The notes: generated from the sequence alone by a model not told the origin. Positions 1 through 13,308 are shown, counted from the first letter of the stretch. The stretch is 64,000 bases of DNA from Cocos nucifera (GCA_006176705.1 QRFJ01000503.1:248501-312500); one strand, 5' to 3'. Made by a program: numbers and translations.

Positions 1-331
1 TAATAAAAATTAAACTATGAATCAATTTTTTAGATTTAATCTAAAATATATTTATATTTAATATTATAATTAAATAATTTTAATCATTAAAATTTTTTCA
101 CTATTCATCTTAATGAATGAGTTCACGATGGCATCCCTATCGCCATAAAGGATCCTCACTGAATAGGAGGAGATGGCCTTTAAACCATACTTATCTCTTA
201 TTTTTAGATGGCTTAGTGACTTATTCATTCTCAAATACTAAGTTATTTGGATTAAGCATATCAAATATACTAACATTTAATTTTTAATTACATATTAGAC
301 ATGTCAAGCAACCCAGTGGCTCTGATACCAA
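1..331 (-). mobile_element. Copia-A internal region (5' leader end) with primer-binding site
   Basis: The + strand at 317-330 reads tggctctgatacca. On the - strand this is TGGTATCAGAGCCA, the usual Copia primer-binding site matching the 3' end of initiator tRNA-Met. It abuts the LTR that starts at 332, so bases 1-316 should be the leader of a Copia element read on the - strand, whose coding part lies left of the window. I see no coding sequence here. The stretch is AT-rich. Confidence 0.75.
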
Positions 332-3198
332 TGTAGAAAATCGAGCAAAATTTTTAGCATGCATTTTCAAAATATTTTTAAAATTAAAATAGTAAAAACT
401 AAAATTAATCAAACATTAATCTACTGCATGCATTGATCTAATCAATTTAAATCCTACTCAAGATCTAGACATGCTAATATGTAATTTCAAATTTAAATGT
501 GATTGATCAGCAAATCAAATTTGCTGATCGATACGAGTTCAGAACTCGATATCTTTTCATGGATAGCTGATCACCATAATCTAAATCTATCGAATAATGC
601 TCTGATGTTGCACCATAGCTGCATATGTGTCCGATCTCTATGGTTGGTCCACACAGAGCTCTTGGTCCCGATTAACCCCATTGGAGTGCTAACTCCTTAC
701 CGGGGCCTTTAATGGCTGATCGCGATCGATCCAATTGATCATCTTCTTTCTTATCTTCTAGATACTCTAAAAAATTAAAAGATGTGCTTCAGAGGATGAT
801 GAAATGGTGTTTCAAATTTGGTGGCGATCCGATGCTCACAACACTCAATATCTCCATCCGAACCTAGATTCTCAAGTCTTGGGTTTCACTCCGTCCAAAA
901 ATCCTGATGCACTGAAAACCTTCTCACGCCCTCTCTGTGTAGAGTTTTTCTATGAAACAAGTTTTTATGAAAAGATAATTTTAGATTCTATAAACCCTAT
1001 TTAGATTATATCTAAAAATTGGATGTCCTTAGATACTAAAATTAGAAGAGAATAGAGGCATGAAGGAAAGATAAAGTGTTGTAGGACTCTGCTCACCTTC
1101 ACTCCAGCATATTTTTTGCCCAAAACCAACGCCCAAAAATTTTCATAATTTATTGCATGAAAAATAAGTAAAAATTTCATGTGGAGTGGATAGATTAAGA
1201 TTGGTTGAACTAGTTTCAACCAACTTCTAGTATTTGAATTCAAATGGGGTCTTATCCTTTTCCAATGCCTATCCCAAAGGATGATGAGCAGAAGGACTCT
1301 CCTTTTGCTCACCCTCAATCTAAAATTGTCCCAAAAAATATGCGACAAAAGATAGGAAGGCATGGAGAATAGATAAGAAAGAGATTAGATTTTTCAAATT
1401 TCAAACCAACCAAGTTAAATTCAAAATTCAACTTAGTTTGAACTGGTCCAACCCTTGAACCAGGTCAAAGGCAGAAAATAGGAAGGGAGCACATTCATTT
1501 TTGCATGAGAAATCTCATGCAAAAATCAGAGGAGGGCATGGGTCAAGGTGGAAAAATTAAATATGGTGGGCACTAGGAAGAATTTAAATTCAAATCTGAT
1601 TTGACTTGATCCTAATTGGTTTCAACCAAACCAATTAATTTGGATCTAATTAGATTAGGATAAATCAACCAAATTAGGCTTAACCCCAACCAATAAATTT
1701 TTAATTAAATTAGAAATTAATTAGATCCAGCCCCTGATCAAATCAGGGTCAAATCTCCCATAGCGATTAGGTCATCTCATGATCTGATCGGATCAAATTC
1801 CATCAAATCAAATTCAATTGGACTTAATCAAATCTCCATCACTCAATCAAATTGAGCTAATCAGTAATTGAATTGCTAATTAATCCTTCAAAAATATTAG
1901 CATCCCAATCGGATGGATTACCGGGCATCAGAGTTCCATCAACATGAAACTCTCGAAGAGTCCCAATCCAGTGGAACTTTTGAACCCAGTGTCCTAAATG
2001 AATAGATCTCGAGATCATAAAGTCCCAGACCAGTGGGACTTGATCAGAAAGTCTCAGGTAAGTAGGACTCAGAGTCGTAGTCTACTAGAACTTTTGATTA
2101 CAGAGCCCCAGTTCAGTGGAACTCTCGATCATAGAGTCATAGGTCATCAGTCAGAGAGTCCTAAACATGAAAGACTCTTGATCATAGAGTTCCAGTCTAG
2201 TGAAACTCTTGGTCGTAGAATTTTATTCTAGTGGAACTCTTGACCATAGAGTCTTAAATCATCGAGATTCAATATCAGCCATCAAATCAGGTAGAAATTT
2301 TTATTATGTGTGACCCCATAGGTTCGAATCCTAAGCCGATAATATAGAAACTAATTTTCTGTACCAATCGATGTGACCATCAAGCAATGGAATCCGATGT
2401 CTAGATAGGATGAATAATTGCAATATAACATCGACAAACCTAGGGCATATGGTTATCCTATAATTCATCTCCTTGATCTCGATGCTCAATGGACGATCTA
2501 GGATTTACTATCAATCCTAAAATTCATCCATGGTGTATTTCAAAACTCAGTATCCATCACATGGACCATCCCGATCGAGGATTTGCTAAATTGAAATATA
2601 GTGATGCACTTGCTCCAATACTTGGAGGGGTCAATTTCATCTTGACTCACATATGGATAAGCTAAGTACTGACTACACCCAGTAGCCTTCCATCACTGAA
2701 TTAGAAATTCAGATAGTCCGGTATCTAAGTACAGTGAGTTGCTTGCAGATCATCATGGTGATCTTAGGTCTAAAGGATACTTATATCCATATCCTTTGCA
2801 AGCAACTCTTGATAGTAAAGAGCTCTGCAATTGGATCATATTTAGTGAAATGTATCCATACACTTCACCAGCATGCCATAACAGTATCTCCATACTTCTT
2901 GGTTAAGAGGACAACCAATACTTATGGCACACAACGACCTACACTCGATACGTTGTCATCCTGGATAACAACGAATCATTTGATCGTGAACATGTTTTGA
3001 GGACTAAATGATAAATCCTTCTTTGTTGAGTTTAAATAGTCCTAAGGACTTCATCACAGAATAGTTCATTATAGAAAGATGCATAAAATGATAAAAAAGC
3101 TAAAATAATAATTTTATTTATTAATAATTTAAGTATAATTATTTTTAGCTCAATCATTTACAACCTAGATGATTGGCTTTAAGATATAATTCCCAACA
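332..3198 (-). repeat. 5' LTR of Copia-A (2.87 kb)
   Basis: Bounded by TG at 332-333, next to the primer-binding site, and CA at 3197-3198. Most of its length resembles the two Copia-1 LTRs (6879-15011 and 20717-23466), so it is a related but separate family or subfamily. The short open frames inside it have no counterpart in the related LTRs and are not genes. It contains a minisatellite (about 1925-2262). The right flank is Gypsy-1 LTR sequence, so Copia-A inserted into an older Gypsy LTR. The other Copia-A LTR and the left target duplication are outside the window. Confidence 0.8.
1925..2262. repeat. Minisatellite inside Copia-A LTR (~30-bp units)
   Basis: About nine to ten imperfect units of roughly 30 bp follow each other. 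Each carries a version of 'gatcatagagtcccag' then 'agtggaactctt'. Shorter versions of the same array lie in the Copia-1 LTRs near 8515-8700 and 22335-22530. The 77-codon frame at 1998-2231 is an artefact of the repeat. Confidence 0.75.
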
Positions 3199-3920
3199 TT
3201 GTGGACCCTTTACAGGACTACCGCAAAAACCATGTGGTGCATGGGATATTTTGATAATTTTGGGTGGCCTGTCATGCTGTGATTCATCTAGATTCGCAGA
3301 ACGCCCGATCTACATGGTCCATGGGAATAGTAAAAGCACCATCGTGCGGTCCAGGAGGCTGCTAGTTCAGATCCAATGGTCATGATTAATCCCGACTTTG
3401 ATTCGATTTCTCGGCTTCCCATCTACGTGATCCAATAGTCCTAGAAGCTCTCGACTTTGATCCAATGACTGACGATGCCCCTAATAGTGATCAAGGCATC
3501 CAGACTGCGATCCAATGGTCGAAAAACTTCCATCATGCATAATCGGATGGCCAGAATTTATTCTGACTTGATTTAGGCTATTACGTGTCAATTTTTGATA
3601 ATTTTAGTTATTTTTTTGCTCTTCAAATTTTGCTTCTTTAATTCTAATTGCTTGTTAATGTTATTGCAAGTAGATGCTAAGATCTAAATAGTAAATTTTA
3701 GTGCCAAGTTAATTTTTTTTGCAATGTTTAAATTCTACTTTTTAATTTTTCGAGTTTCAAACTCTTTTTTTCATAAAAATCAAAGATTTTAAAATTAAAT
3801 TGCTACCTTCCTATATATTTGAACCGACTCATTACTATCTACATATTCTTAATCATCTTAAAAGAAGTTAAAATTATATTAATAATTATGTTATTTTAAT
3901 GATGATATCATGATCTATCA
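3199..3920 (+). repeat. Gypsy-1 5' LTR, 3' part only
   Basis: The last part (about 3640-3920) matches the ends of the Gypsy LTRs at 23650-23947, and on the opposite strand at 55352 and 60881. The shared marks are agtagatgctaagatct, then cactactatctac-like text, then an end in tatca. The left part resembles 6155-6600 of the Gypsy-1 3' LTR (repeated 'ggtccat' and 'gatccaatgg' words). The start of this LTR was displaced by Copia-A and lies outside the window. Confidence 0.7.
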
Positions 3921-4589
3921 TCTACCAATCACCTAGATTTAATTATCAATCTAATGTTCCATCTAAGAATCTCTAATTTAAGAATGTCAAAGTAATTTCT
4001 AAACTTAGAAGTGATAGAATTCTTAAGGATCCATATCAAGATTAGGTGAGAGAGGCTAGAATTGATGCTAGCCAAGATAAAAATATAGAAGAACATGTTA
4101 GTACTAAAACTAACCATATAGAAAAACTTGAGCCCGGAACTGGTACTGATACTGATTCTAATTTAAATAAGACTAACAAAAGAAAGAAGAGAGTGGATGA
4201 TTTACCTAAAATCTATAAATCAATAGTCCCATTTCCTTTAGTCCTAGAAGCCGATTCTTCTTACAAAAATCAAGGGGCACGCAATGAAAAGCCAATGAAG
4301 TTGTTTAAATAAGATCATATTAATTTACCTCTAGAACTAAAGTCGTCTTTAGACATGCTCCCAGTATCCATTATATTAAACTCAACTCCTAACCCAAAAA
4401 CTCAATTCATGAGCATTTTAGAAGAATAAATAGAAAAAATTCTTAAGAAATAAGGGTCTAAGATTAGGATTGTGAACTATCTTTCTATAATTAACAATGA
4501 ATATATTAATAAAAAAATTATAAACTTTCTTTCTAAGATTAGCAATCTAAAATCATTAGAATTTATCAATTCAGTATTTGACATGGGAT
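3921..4589 (+). pseudogene. Gypsy-1 gag-like reading frame, broken
   Basis: The frame matches the C-terminal half of the gag-like protein in the TR-GAG element at 58168-58915. Shared segments include RILKDPYQD, REARIDASQDKN, LEADSSYKNQ and, further on, MSILEE and NNEYIN. It is broken by a TAG at about 4043, a TAA at 4310 and further stops. From 4046 to past 4409 it stays in one frame, which shows that the MSILE part belongs to the same protein. The N-terminal half and the primer-binding site are missing: the LTR end at 3920 runs straight into mid-gag, so an internal deletion removed the 5' part. No protease, reverse transcriptase or integrase follows. Confidence 0.7.
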
Positions 4590-5790
4590 AGATAAGCTTG
4601 CTGTGATTGGTTGAAGATGATAAACTTAGCACTTATTGGAAGATAACCCAATATTTAGTCTTCTTGTATCTAATTTATCCTTTTAGTTTTCTTTAGGACA
4701 TCTTGAATAAGTTGGAGGGAGAGCCTAAATTTTCAAAGATTCATGCTGGACCAAAAATATATTGAGTTAGGTGTATTCTTTTCTATTTTTTATTACATCC
4801 TTTATTTTTTCACCATTGAGGATAATATCGATTAAGTTGGAGGGAGATAAAAAAATTAATTTTTTTTTAAAAAGTTCTTGAAGAAGTTAGTATTTAGCAT
4901 TTGGACACCCGATTATGCTAAAGAATCGAGTTGAACTAAGCATTTTTAAAAGAAAATTGATGCACAGATTAGAGAATTTGTGAGATATTGAGAGACCAAG
5001 TATTAAAAAAATCTAAAGAATTAAGTCTAGAATATAAATATTTTTTTTCAAGCACTTTTAATTTTTTCTACCAGCATCAAAGATGAGTCTATTTTTTATG
5101 AACTTATGTAAGATAACTATATATTTTTCATAAAAAATAAAATAAAATAATTTTTAGGTACTTCTTACTGAGTAATCATGCCTCTTTGTCTAAGCAAGTA
5201 TTGAATTTCATGTCAAAAGATAGAAAGAACAGGAAAGCTCGTTATAAAGCTAGTCTTAACTCATAGCATGTTTGATTTGAGCTAGTAAGCTCGAAGGATA
5301 ATTTATATCTAATATCCTAAAGTAGTTTGGAAGTTATTGGTCCAAGACTCGCTATAAGCATCGAATAAAAAACTTAAGGAATTAAGTCACTAAATAGTGG
5401 TACAATATTAAAAATATATATATTTATTTTTTATCGAGTAACCAGATCTCATTGTCTATGTAAGCAATGGTATTTGCATCAAAAAATAGATAATATGAAT
5501 AAAAAAAATTTAATAAATGAAGGACGGAAGTAATAATACACTTGTCTATATGAAAGTTTAGATAAAAAGGTAGGTCAATTTTAAAAAAATTCAAAAAAAT
5601 TTAATATTCTTCACTTAATTTTTATATTAGTAAATATTAATACTTCAATGACATACCTCATTTAAGCTCTACTGAATATCAATGATCATTTTAAAATTGC
5701 TCGATAAAATTTAAAACTCTGAAGCTAAAAGGTATCTAAAACTAAATTCTTTCTTTACTTGAGGATGAGCAAAGCTTAAGTTAGAGGATA
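4590..5790 (+). mobile_element. Gypsy-1 non-coding 3' internal region and purine tract
   Basis: No reading frame is supported. The sequence corresponds in reverse orientation to 56961-58140 of the TR-GAG element: both contain 'actgagtaatc'-like and 'taagcaagtattgaatttcatg'-like text and the phrase 'gaggatgagcaaagcttaag'. The end (agttagagga, up to about 5788) is the polypurine tract before the 3' LTR. Confidence 0.65.
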
Positions 5791-6878
5791 TAATAATTAT
5801 TATAAATGCATCAATAAAAATATTAATTTATAAATTTATTTATCTTTATTTTTAAAAATTAATATTTTTATTTATCATTTGTAGGAAAATTGATTGTTAA
5901 TAAAAAAAAGCTCATTTTTTTGTTCAAATGAAACAAGTTTAGAGTGAATCAAATTTAAAATGGATCCGATATGAAATTTAAAAAAATTAAAAAAATAAAA
6001 ATAAAAAGAAAATCGATCGATTCAGTTGAACCCAACCCGATTCTCCCCAGTCACCCGTGAAGCCAGCCCGGTCTACTTGTCAGCGCAGCCCACCCGCACG
6101 CAGCCCACACGAAGAGAGCCCAGCACAACCCATTCCCCCTTCAGCTGACGTCAAATGCATCACGGTCCATGGTAGACCACTATGGTATTCGGTCCATCGT
6201 GGATTCTTAATAGGTCTATCCCCAAAAATCATGGTGTATGGGGCAAAAAGGTAATTTCAGTTGATGTGGCGTGCAGCAATTGGCTACGATCTTTGGCAGA
6301 CCCGATCCATGCGGTCCATATGAATAATAAAGGCATGATCGAATGGTTACTGTGGTTCCCAGTCATGATCCAGTGGATGGGGTTGTTTCCTAGTTTGATT
6401 CAATGTAACCAGCTCCTTCTTTACGCGATCCAATGATCACGAGCCATCAAAGCGACAATCCAATGGTCAGATCTCGCCAAAATCTAGATCCGATGGCTGA
6501 CGGATGCCCCTGGCCTAATTAAACCTCCTAAAGCATGATTCGACGGCCTAGATTTTTCAGATCAATGTGATCGAATGGTCCACACTTATTTTGACTCGAT
6601 ATGGGCTAATACATGATACTTTTTGATGATTTTTGAAGTGTTGGATTCCAATTTCATGGCCAGAAGACCCAGCACTCATAGAACTCGATCCAAAAAGTCT
6701 TTTAAAGTGATTCACACTCGAATTTCTCTTCATACACGGATCTATACCATGGTTTGGTCCCATGTCGATTAACAAAAAAGCTCCTCCCTCTCCAACATCT
6801 ATTTAAAGGACCCCAGGCCTTCAAAGTTCATTATTTTCGATCAAGGAAAGATGATAGTAAAGGATAGAGCCATACTTG
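5791..6878 (+). repeat. Gypsy-1 3' LTR, first part
   Basis: It begins taataattattataaatgc, matching the TGATAAGCATCATAAAT start of the TR-GAG LTRs (initial TG decayed to TA), and is preceded by a purine tract. It is split at 6878 by Copia-1 and resumes at 23467. The flanks are acttg (6874-6878) and gcttg (23467-23471), a 5-bp target duplication with one transition. The short frames near 6057-6775 are LTR sequence, not genes. Confidence 0.75.
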
Positions 6879-8861
6879 TGAAGGATGTAGTGTAGGGTTT
6901 GCAGTGTTACTTTCAAAATTTTTTTTTGAAAATAGCAAAGATGCAGTAAAAGAAATAATTAATCTAATTAATTATCTACTAATCATATCAGAATATTAAA
7001 CTCTACACTAAGGATCTAAACATAATATGCACGCATTCATATAGATCTGAAAATAAAATTATGCAATAAACTATTTACTACATCTATATTTTCAAAATAT
7101 AATATCTTTTTGTGGATAGCTTATTACCATAATCTAAATCCATCGGATAATGCTCTGGTATCGCACCACAGCTGCACACGTATCCGACCTCTATGGTTGG
7201 TCTACACGAAGCTCCTAATCCCAATCGGCCTCACTAGAGTGCTAGCTCCTCAACAGGGCCTTCGATGGCTGATCACGATTGATCCAATCGATCATCTATC
7301 TTTTGATTTTTTGGATGCTTCAAAAAATTAGAACTCATTCTTTGGAGGATGATGAGATGATGTACAAAGTTTAGTGGCAATCTGATGCTCACAGCACTCA
7401 ATCTATCCACCCAAATCCAGATTCCCAAATCTTAGGTTTCACTCAGCCCAAAAACCCTAATGCACTGAAAACCCTCTCACGCCATTTCTGTATGGAGTAC
7501 TTTCATGAAATAAGTTTTTATGAAAAGATGACTTTCAAATCTATAAACCTTATTTAGATCATATCTAAAAATTGAGTATCCTTAAAGATAAAAATCAGAA
7601 GAGAATAGAGGCATGAAGGAAAAATAAAGTGCTGTAGGACCCTGCTCTTCTTCACTCCAAGATTTTTTTTGCCCAAAACCAATGCTCAATTACTTTCAAA
7701 TTTTTACCACAAAATGGTGACCCCCCTAGCTTTATGCATAAAAATTCTCATAATTTATTACATAAAAAATAAGTAGAAATTCCATATGGAGTGTATAGAT
7801 TAAGATTGGTTGAACTAGTTTCAACCAACTTTTAGTATTTGAATTCAAATGCAAGCCTATCCAATTCCAATGCCCATACCACTTATTTCACATGCAGAAG
7901 GACTTTTCTTCTACATGCATGCCCATTTTTTAGAAAAAAATTGGTGACCAAAGAGAGAAGGGTGTGGAGATAAGGATAAAAGGGAGAGAGAGGTTTCAAC
8001 CAAACCAACCTCTGTGAATTCAAAATTCAAAAAAAAATTGAACTGGTCCAACACTTGACCAGGTCAAAGAGAGAAAGAAAGGGAGGCACAAATTTCTTCT
8101 CTTCATGAGAGAAACTTACATAAAAAATAAAGGTGGGCATGGGCAAGGTAGAAAAGTCAAACATGAGGTGGTGCATGGGGAGGTTTGAATTCAAATAGGA
8201 TTTGAATTAGTCCAAGTTGATTTCAACCAAACCAAATTAATTCAAAACCAACTAGACCAGATTAAATCTAACCAATTAGGCTTAACCCAACCTATTTAAT
8301 TTTTAATCAAATTAGAAATTAATTTGGTCAATCCTCTAATTAATTCAGGATCAAATCTTTCACAGCGATTAGGTCAACTCATGATCTAATCGGGTCAAAC
8401 CCAATCGAATCCAATTCGATCAAACTTGATCAAATCCTTATCGCTCAATTGAATTAAGCTAATCAATAATCAAATTGCTAATTAATCCTCTAATAAATAT
8501 AGAGTTCCAATCGGATGAAAGTCTGGGCAATAAAGTTCCATCACTATGAAACTCTCAAAGAGTCTCAATCTAGGAGGACTCTTGAACCCAGTGTTCCAAA
8601 CGAATGAAACTCATGATCATAGAGTTTCAGACCAGTGAAACTCTTGATCAGAGAGTCTCAGATGAGTGGGACTCAGAGTTTCAATCCATCAGAACTTTAG
8701 ATCATCCATTAGATCTGGTAGTAACTCTTATTATGTGTGACTCCATAGGTTCCAATCCTAAGTCGATAGTATAGAAATTAATTTTCTATACCAATTGATG
8801 TGACCGTCTAGCAATGGTACCTAAGATCCGGATAGGTCAAATTTATCGCAACACAATATCC
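6879..8861 (-). repeat. Copia-1 3' LTR, left segment
   Basis: Starts tgaaggatgtag and matches 20717 onward almost throughout. It includes a short version of the 'gagtcccag' minisatellite near 8515-8700. It is interrupted at about 8861 by Copia-2 and resumes at about 14225. The small frame near 7110-7331 is not a gene. Confidence 0.85.
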
Positions 8862-9740
8862 TGTAGGTGGTGTGGTGCTCCCAAGCCTTGGGAGGTCACA
8901 GACGGAGCCAAGGTAAGGGCTTCGGGGAGGCTAGGATAGGTATGGTCCTAAGGCTAGGATAGAAGTTATCCTAGGATGGAGGTAGCATGTAGCTCTCCAC
9001 GGACTTGAGATTCAGATATTGAGGGCCTCAAGGGGCTTAATTGGTGCTTTGGAGATCTAAAATTCAAAGTGGAGCAAGAAACCAAAGTCAAAGAATCAAG
9101 ACTGTAGAAAGAACATTTTCTATAGGTTAGTCGGCTCAGTCCAAAACTAGATTGGCTAAGTCTCAAAGCATAGGTAAAATAGAAAGGTTGAGTTTTGGGG
9201 CTGCAGGCACGGTACAAAATTGGGTTGGGTCAATTTCAGTCTGAGCCGACCCCCAGTGAAACTTAGCCGGCTCAGTGCTAAGACTGAGCCAACTCAGTGC
9301 ATGGGCAGAGTTATGCGAGGGTCTATTTTGGGCTAGGGTCTGGGTTGATCCTAGAAATCTTAAGGCCTGGTTTGAGAGGTCTTAAGGAGGCTAATTCATG
9401 TATATACTAGAATTAGATCCAGGGGATGAGAGCATGTGAGACTTGGGCTCGATGAGTGCTTTTATGTATTGGATTAGCCTAAGGGAGTTTTTAAGCTATG
9501 GTTTATTAGGATTCATGTAAAAACTCTAGGATATATAAATCAGGATATTGTAACTTTTACGATAGAAGTGAATATAATTGAGCTTTTCTTTCTAACTCTC
9601 ATCTCTCTTCTCTCTGGTTATAATACCAAAACTCTAGCTTCTCTCATCTTTCTTAGATCTTTTTTAGTTTGCTGGATTAACATCCAGATTCTCGCAAGAG
9701 ATCGAATCTATGGCTGTGGCTCTGAGCAACCATAGGAACA
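8862..9740 (+). repeat. Copia-2 5' LTR
   Basis: Matches 13309-14222. Near its 3' half it has a TATA-like 'ggatatataaatcagg' (about 9528-9543) followed by 'gtaacttttac', a plausible LTR promoter. The 83-codon frame on the - strand (8966-9217) overlaps the LTR and is not a gene. Confidence 0.85.
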
Positions 9741-9939
9741 ATAATTAGTATCAGAGCAAGGTTGAGCGTGAAGGAGGAAGAAGATCAATTTTCAATAGAG
9801 ATTAGCAGCGAGATTCAGATCTAAAGTCTTTCTCCAGGCTTCATGAGGAAGAAAGAGATTATAGGGACTGTTGTCCACCATCTCTAGTCAAGGTATTTCT
9901 CAGATCTATCTGTTTGTTCTTATTTGATTTGGATTGATT

Positions 9940-10740
9940 ATGGAGAATAGTGGATTGAAGGTAGAATTAGAGAAGTTTGATGAAAAAGAAAGTTTCATGA
10001 TGTGGATGGTAAGGATAGAGGATCTGCTAGTTCAGATGAGGTCGGATTTGGCCTTGGAAGATAGGCCAAAGAAGATCATAGATAAGGAGTGAGTATCTTT
10101 AGAGAAAAGAGCATGTGCCACGATTAGGACTTATTTGATGGATGAGGTTTTGTATGGTGTGTTAGAGGAGAGAACATCCAAGGAATTATGGTCAAGATTG
10201 TAGCAGTTGTACATAGAAAAGAATATGTGCAACAAGTTGATGCTGAAGAAGCAACTGTATAGCTTTTGGATACAGGAGGACGAGAATGTTGTGGGGCATA
10301 TTCAGCGATTCGATCGAATGAGCATGGACTTGCTCAATATAGGGGTGGATTTAGAAGAGGAGGATAAGAGTCTATTATTGCTGTGTTCGCTACTCAAGAG
10401 CTTCGATCCGTTGGTGACAACTTTGCTGTATCGTAAGAAAATACTGATATATAAGGAGATCATATCAGTGCTCAAGTCCAACGAGCAATGAAAATGAATG
10501 ACAAAGAGGGAGGTCTTCTAGGAGAGTCTTGTGGTTTTAGAGAAACACAGAAAAAAAAAAAAAAGAAGGGCGAACAGAGGGATAGCAAGGGATCCAAGAG
10601 ATGCTTTAAGTGCGGAGAAGCATAGCACTTTAAGTGAAAGTATCCACTTTGGAAGAAGTGTAATAGAGGAGAAAGCTCAGATTTCATCAATACAGTCGCT
10701 GAAAGTGAAGATTCGGATGAAATCTTGGTGGTCTCGAAGG
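9940..10740 (+). pseudogene. Copia-2 gag, broken
   Basis: The frame opens with ATG at 9940 (MENSGLKVELEKFDEKES) and continues in the same frame through 10207-10491. It has the Copia gag pattern: an N-terminal 'KFD.KESF..W...I.DLL' block, then 'LW.RL..LY..K...NKL.LKKQLY' and a 'GV.L.EEDK.LLLL.SL' block. TAG or TGA codons at about 10090 and 10201 break it. After a run of A (10550-10562) comes a zinc-knuckle remnant, CFKCGEA then a stop then HFK (from about 10599), with the usual His shifted behind a stop. The frame then ends near 'VVSKEPDKW' at the solo LTR. The family's capsid/nucleocapsid role is established; this copy cannot make the full protein. Confidence 0.75.
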
Positions 10741-10744
10741 AGCC

Positions 10745-12641
10745 TGATAAGTGGTAAAAATATACTAATAAAAGTATTAAATTATAAAATAAATTAATCT
10801 ATTTCTTTAGAAATTGATACTTTTATTAATTTTAGGTAGGAAAGAAGACCATCAATGTGAAAATCTTATTTTTCTGATTCAGATGAAATAAATTTCAAGC
10901 AAAACGGACTTCAAACGAGCCCAAGAATTGAATTTCAAAAAAAAAAAATCGATTCGGTTCAAATCGGTTCAGAAAATCGGTTCAGCGGTTCGGCCCGGTT
11001 CGATCGAAACAGCAGACCAACCCATCGATGCAACGCTGACATCAGGATGATGTCAGCATTTTTTGCGGCTCACGGTGGACCATCCGGAGGGTATTTCGGA
11101 TATTTCACATCAGAAAAAGCACTCCGATTGGCTGAAGAACATGGCGGTCCATGCAACACCGAACTCGCGCATGGTCCATGGAGGGCAATTTAGGAATTTT
11201 GGCTGATCCAACGGGTGGTTTTCACTGAAACTCGATCGGACGATCGAAATGAAGGCACTGATGGACGGCATCCACAGCTCCCGATCGAGATCCAACGGCT
11301 GAGATTCATCCCGATGTTAAACTAAAGATCGGAAGGCTTCTTTCTACGTGATCGAACGGCCCAAATTCGATCCAATGGTTGATCCAATGGCTGGCATTAA
11401 ATTCGACTTGATTTAGATTATTTTAAGGGATTTTTGAGTGGTTTTTGGACCGTTTGATCAACATCTAACAGGCAGAATTATCCAGATCTTAATTTGAGTT
11501 ATTTTGGGAGTCTTAAACCTAATTTTTGATGGATTTTAGGGAAAAATCAAATTCTTTATCTATAGAAATCTGTTGTTGTCGTGAAAAAAATCAGAGAGAG
11601 AGATAGGGAGAGAGAGAGAGAGAGGGAGAGAGAGGGAAGTCAGAGAAAAAGAGAAAAAGAGAGAGTTAGAAAAAAAAAAGAAAAACAAAAAGAAAGAGAG
11701 GAGAGAGGTAGAAAGAGAAGAGTTATTTGTGAGAAATAAAAAAGGGTTTTTGATTTTTTTTCGACAATCAAGACATCGATCAAGGAGCATCTTCTTCTTC
11801 ACCAAGTTCTCCACATCAAGAGCAACAGACAATCAATTTCAGCAATCAAACAGTCTAATTTCTCTATGCTTTTTATTTTATTTGCTGTTTTTGAACTTGT
11901 TATCATGAACTAAATTTTCTTTTACTAAGGCTAAGGTGTAGCCACTCTTTTGATGCAATATTCAGTGTGATTTATTTTTAAATTTTATTCATGAGGAGTA
12001 TATAAATCTGATCTTAATGCTTTTAGATTACTGGCCATCTTCTAATTGATCTGATGAACATAGATGTTACGGACCAAGTACATCTATGTTAATGCTTCTT
12101 GATTATATACCTTGTATTATGAATCAAATTAGAATTCATATGCATGCGGGAATTTTAGTGCGCTTTGGACGCAGCATATTTTAATTAGAGGGTTTCACAA
12201 AACCTAATGCATTAATATTTATTTAAATTACACCTGGACCAAAGGGTAATTAATAAATATTAATAGTTTTGCTATGCCTGGACCAAAGGATAGTGAATAA
12301 ATTAGGAGACTCCACCGTCACATGAAATAAAATTAATCTAAAAATCTGAATATTGTATTGACTGAGTTGGTGAACCGATTGCCTTAGTAATCCATTGCTC
12401 TTGAGTCTAAAACCCTAATAATTTACACTCTCTCTATTTTTTTTAAAAAAAAAATTAATTATTTATTTATTTTTATTTTGTTCTTTAATTTTTTATTCTC
12501 ATAAATCGGTCTTCTAAATAAAGCATAGAAAAGAGCTTTTTAGTACTTATTTTCCAATCCTCTAGGGACGATACTCTACTCATTCACTTTATTACTTGAT
12601 CGACTGGTGCACTTGCCATAGCTATAAATTAGCATGCATCA
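10745..12641 (+). repeat. Gypsy solo LTR (1.9 kb) inside Copia-2
   Basis: Starts TGATAAGTGG and ends GCATGCATCA. It is flanked by gagcc (10740-10744) and gagtc (12642-12646), a 5-bp duplication with one transition. Its first 200 bp (cttttattaattttaggta, then 'cttatttttctgattcaga' and 'tcgattcggttcaaatcgg') resembles the Gypsy-1 3' LTR start at 5811-6040. Its end (acgatactctactcattcac, ttgatcgactggtgcacttg) is the ending typical of Gypsy LTRs with tRNA-Asp-type primer sites. No internal region is present, so recombination between LTRs has removed it. The short frames inside (11110, 11560) are not genes. Confidence 0.8.
11585..11730. repeat. GA-rich low-complexity tract in the solo LTR
   Basis: A run of gagaga, ggaga and aaaaga words about 145 bp long. 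It produces a spurious Ser/Leu/Phe-rich frame on the - strand. Confidence 0.8.
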
Positions 12642-12646
12642 GAGTC

Positions 12647-13308
12647 TGTAGGGTACGATATATCTGAGATAATTTTGGATAAGTCTGCGAAGTGCAGAGG
12701 ATCCGAAGGGATAGCGACAGTGTTCGAGGTACAGTGGCAGGCTCAGCAATACAGCATTGGATGGTTGGCCTTGAGAAACTTGGAGATAGAATTGGCTTCT
12801 ACGGCATTAGGAGGACTTCAGCTCCAGGTGGAGCATCGGACAAAGATGGCTTCGTGGGTGGAGGAAGCTGTAACATGGGTTCAGAGCAGAGGGGTGCAGA
12901 GGAAGGACCTATATCCTAGCACCAGTGCCAGGGCTGTACAGATTCAGGTGGAGAGGATTGTGTAGGAAGATAGGCGTGGCTCTGAGGGGACACTGTTAGG
13001 TGGAGCATCAGGATATACGGCGAGTGCCGGTAAAGAAACATTGCATGATCTTCAAAAAAGTTTAGGATAAGTGATGCAACTGCCAAGCGAAAGGATACCT
13101 ACAACTCCAAAGGTGGTGTAGAGAAATAAGCTAAGGAGTTCAACGATGGAGGCGGTCATCCTAATGGCCTCAAAGAGAGCTCAGTAGTTGAAGAAGAATG
13201 GCAGTGGCAAGGTGAGCATGAGGGGCTATCAGGACATGCAAGGATAGCAGGATCGTGCAGGAAGATGTTGCCAGATGTGCCAAGGCTTGGACGCACCAAG
13301 GTGGAGAT
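12647..13308 (+). other. Copia-2 internal remainder, unrecognised
   Basis: This lies between the solo LTR and the Copia-2 3' LTR. A 96-codon frame (12675-12965) runs through it, rich in Gln, Glu and Arg, and a looser frame continues to 13300 with stops. I see no protease DTG, integrase or reverse transcriptase motif. It is more GC-rich than its surroundings. It may be a remnant of replaced pol sequence or captured DNA. I cannot name it. Confidence 0.35.

Noticed and set aside
1998..2231. 77-codon frame in Copia-A LTR
   Set aside because: It comes from translation of a minisatellite; the related LTRs do not keep the frame.
11560..11832. 90-codon Ser/Phe/Leu-rich - strand frame
   Set aside because: It is the complement of the GA-rich tract in the solo LTR.
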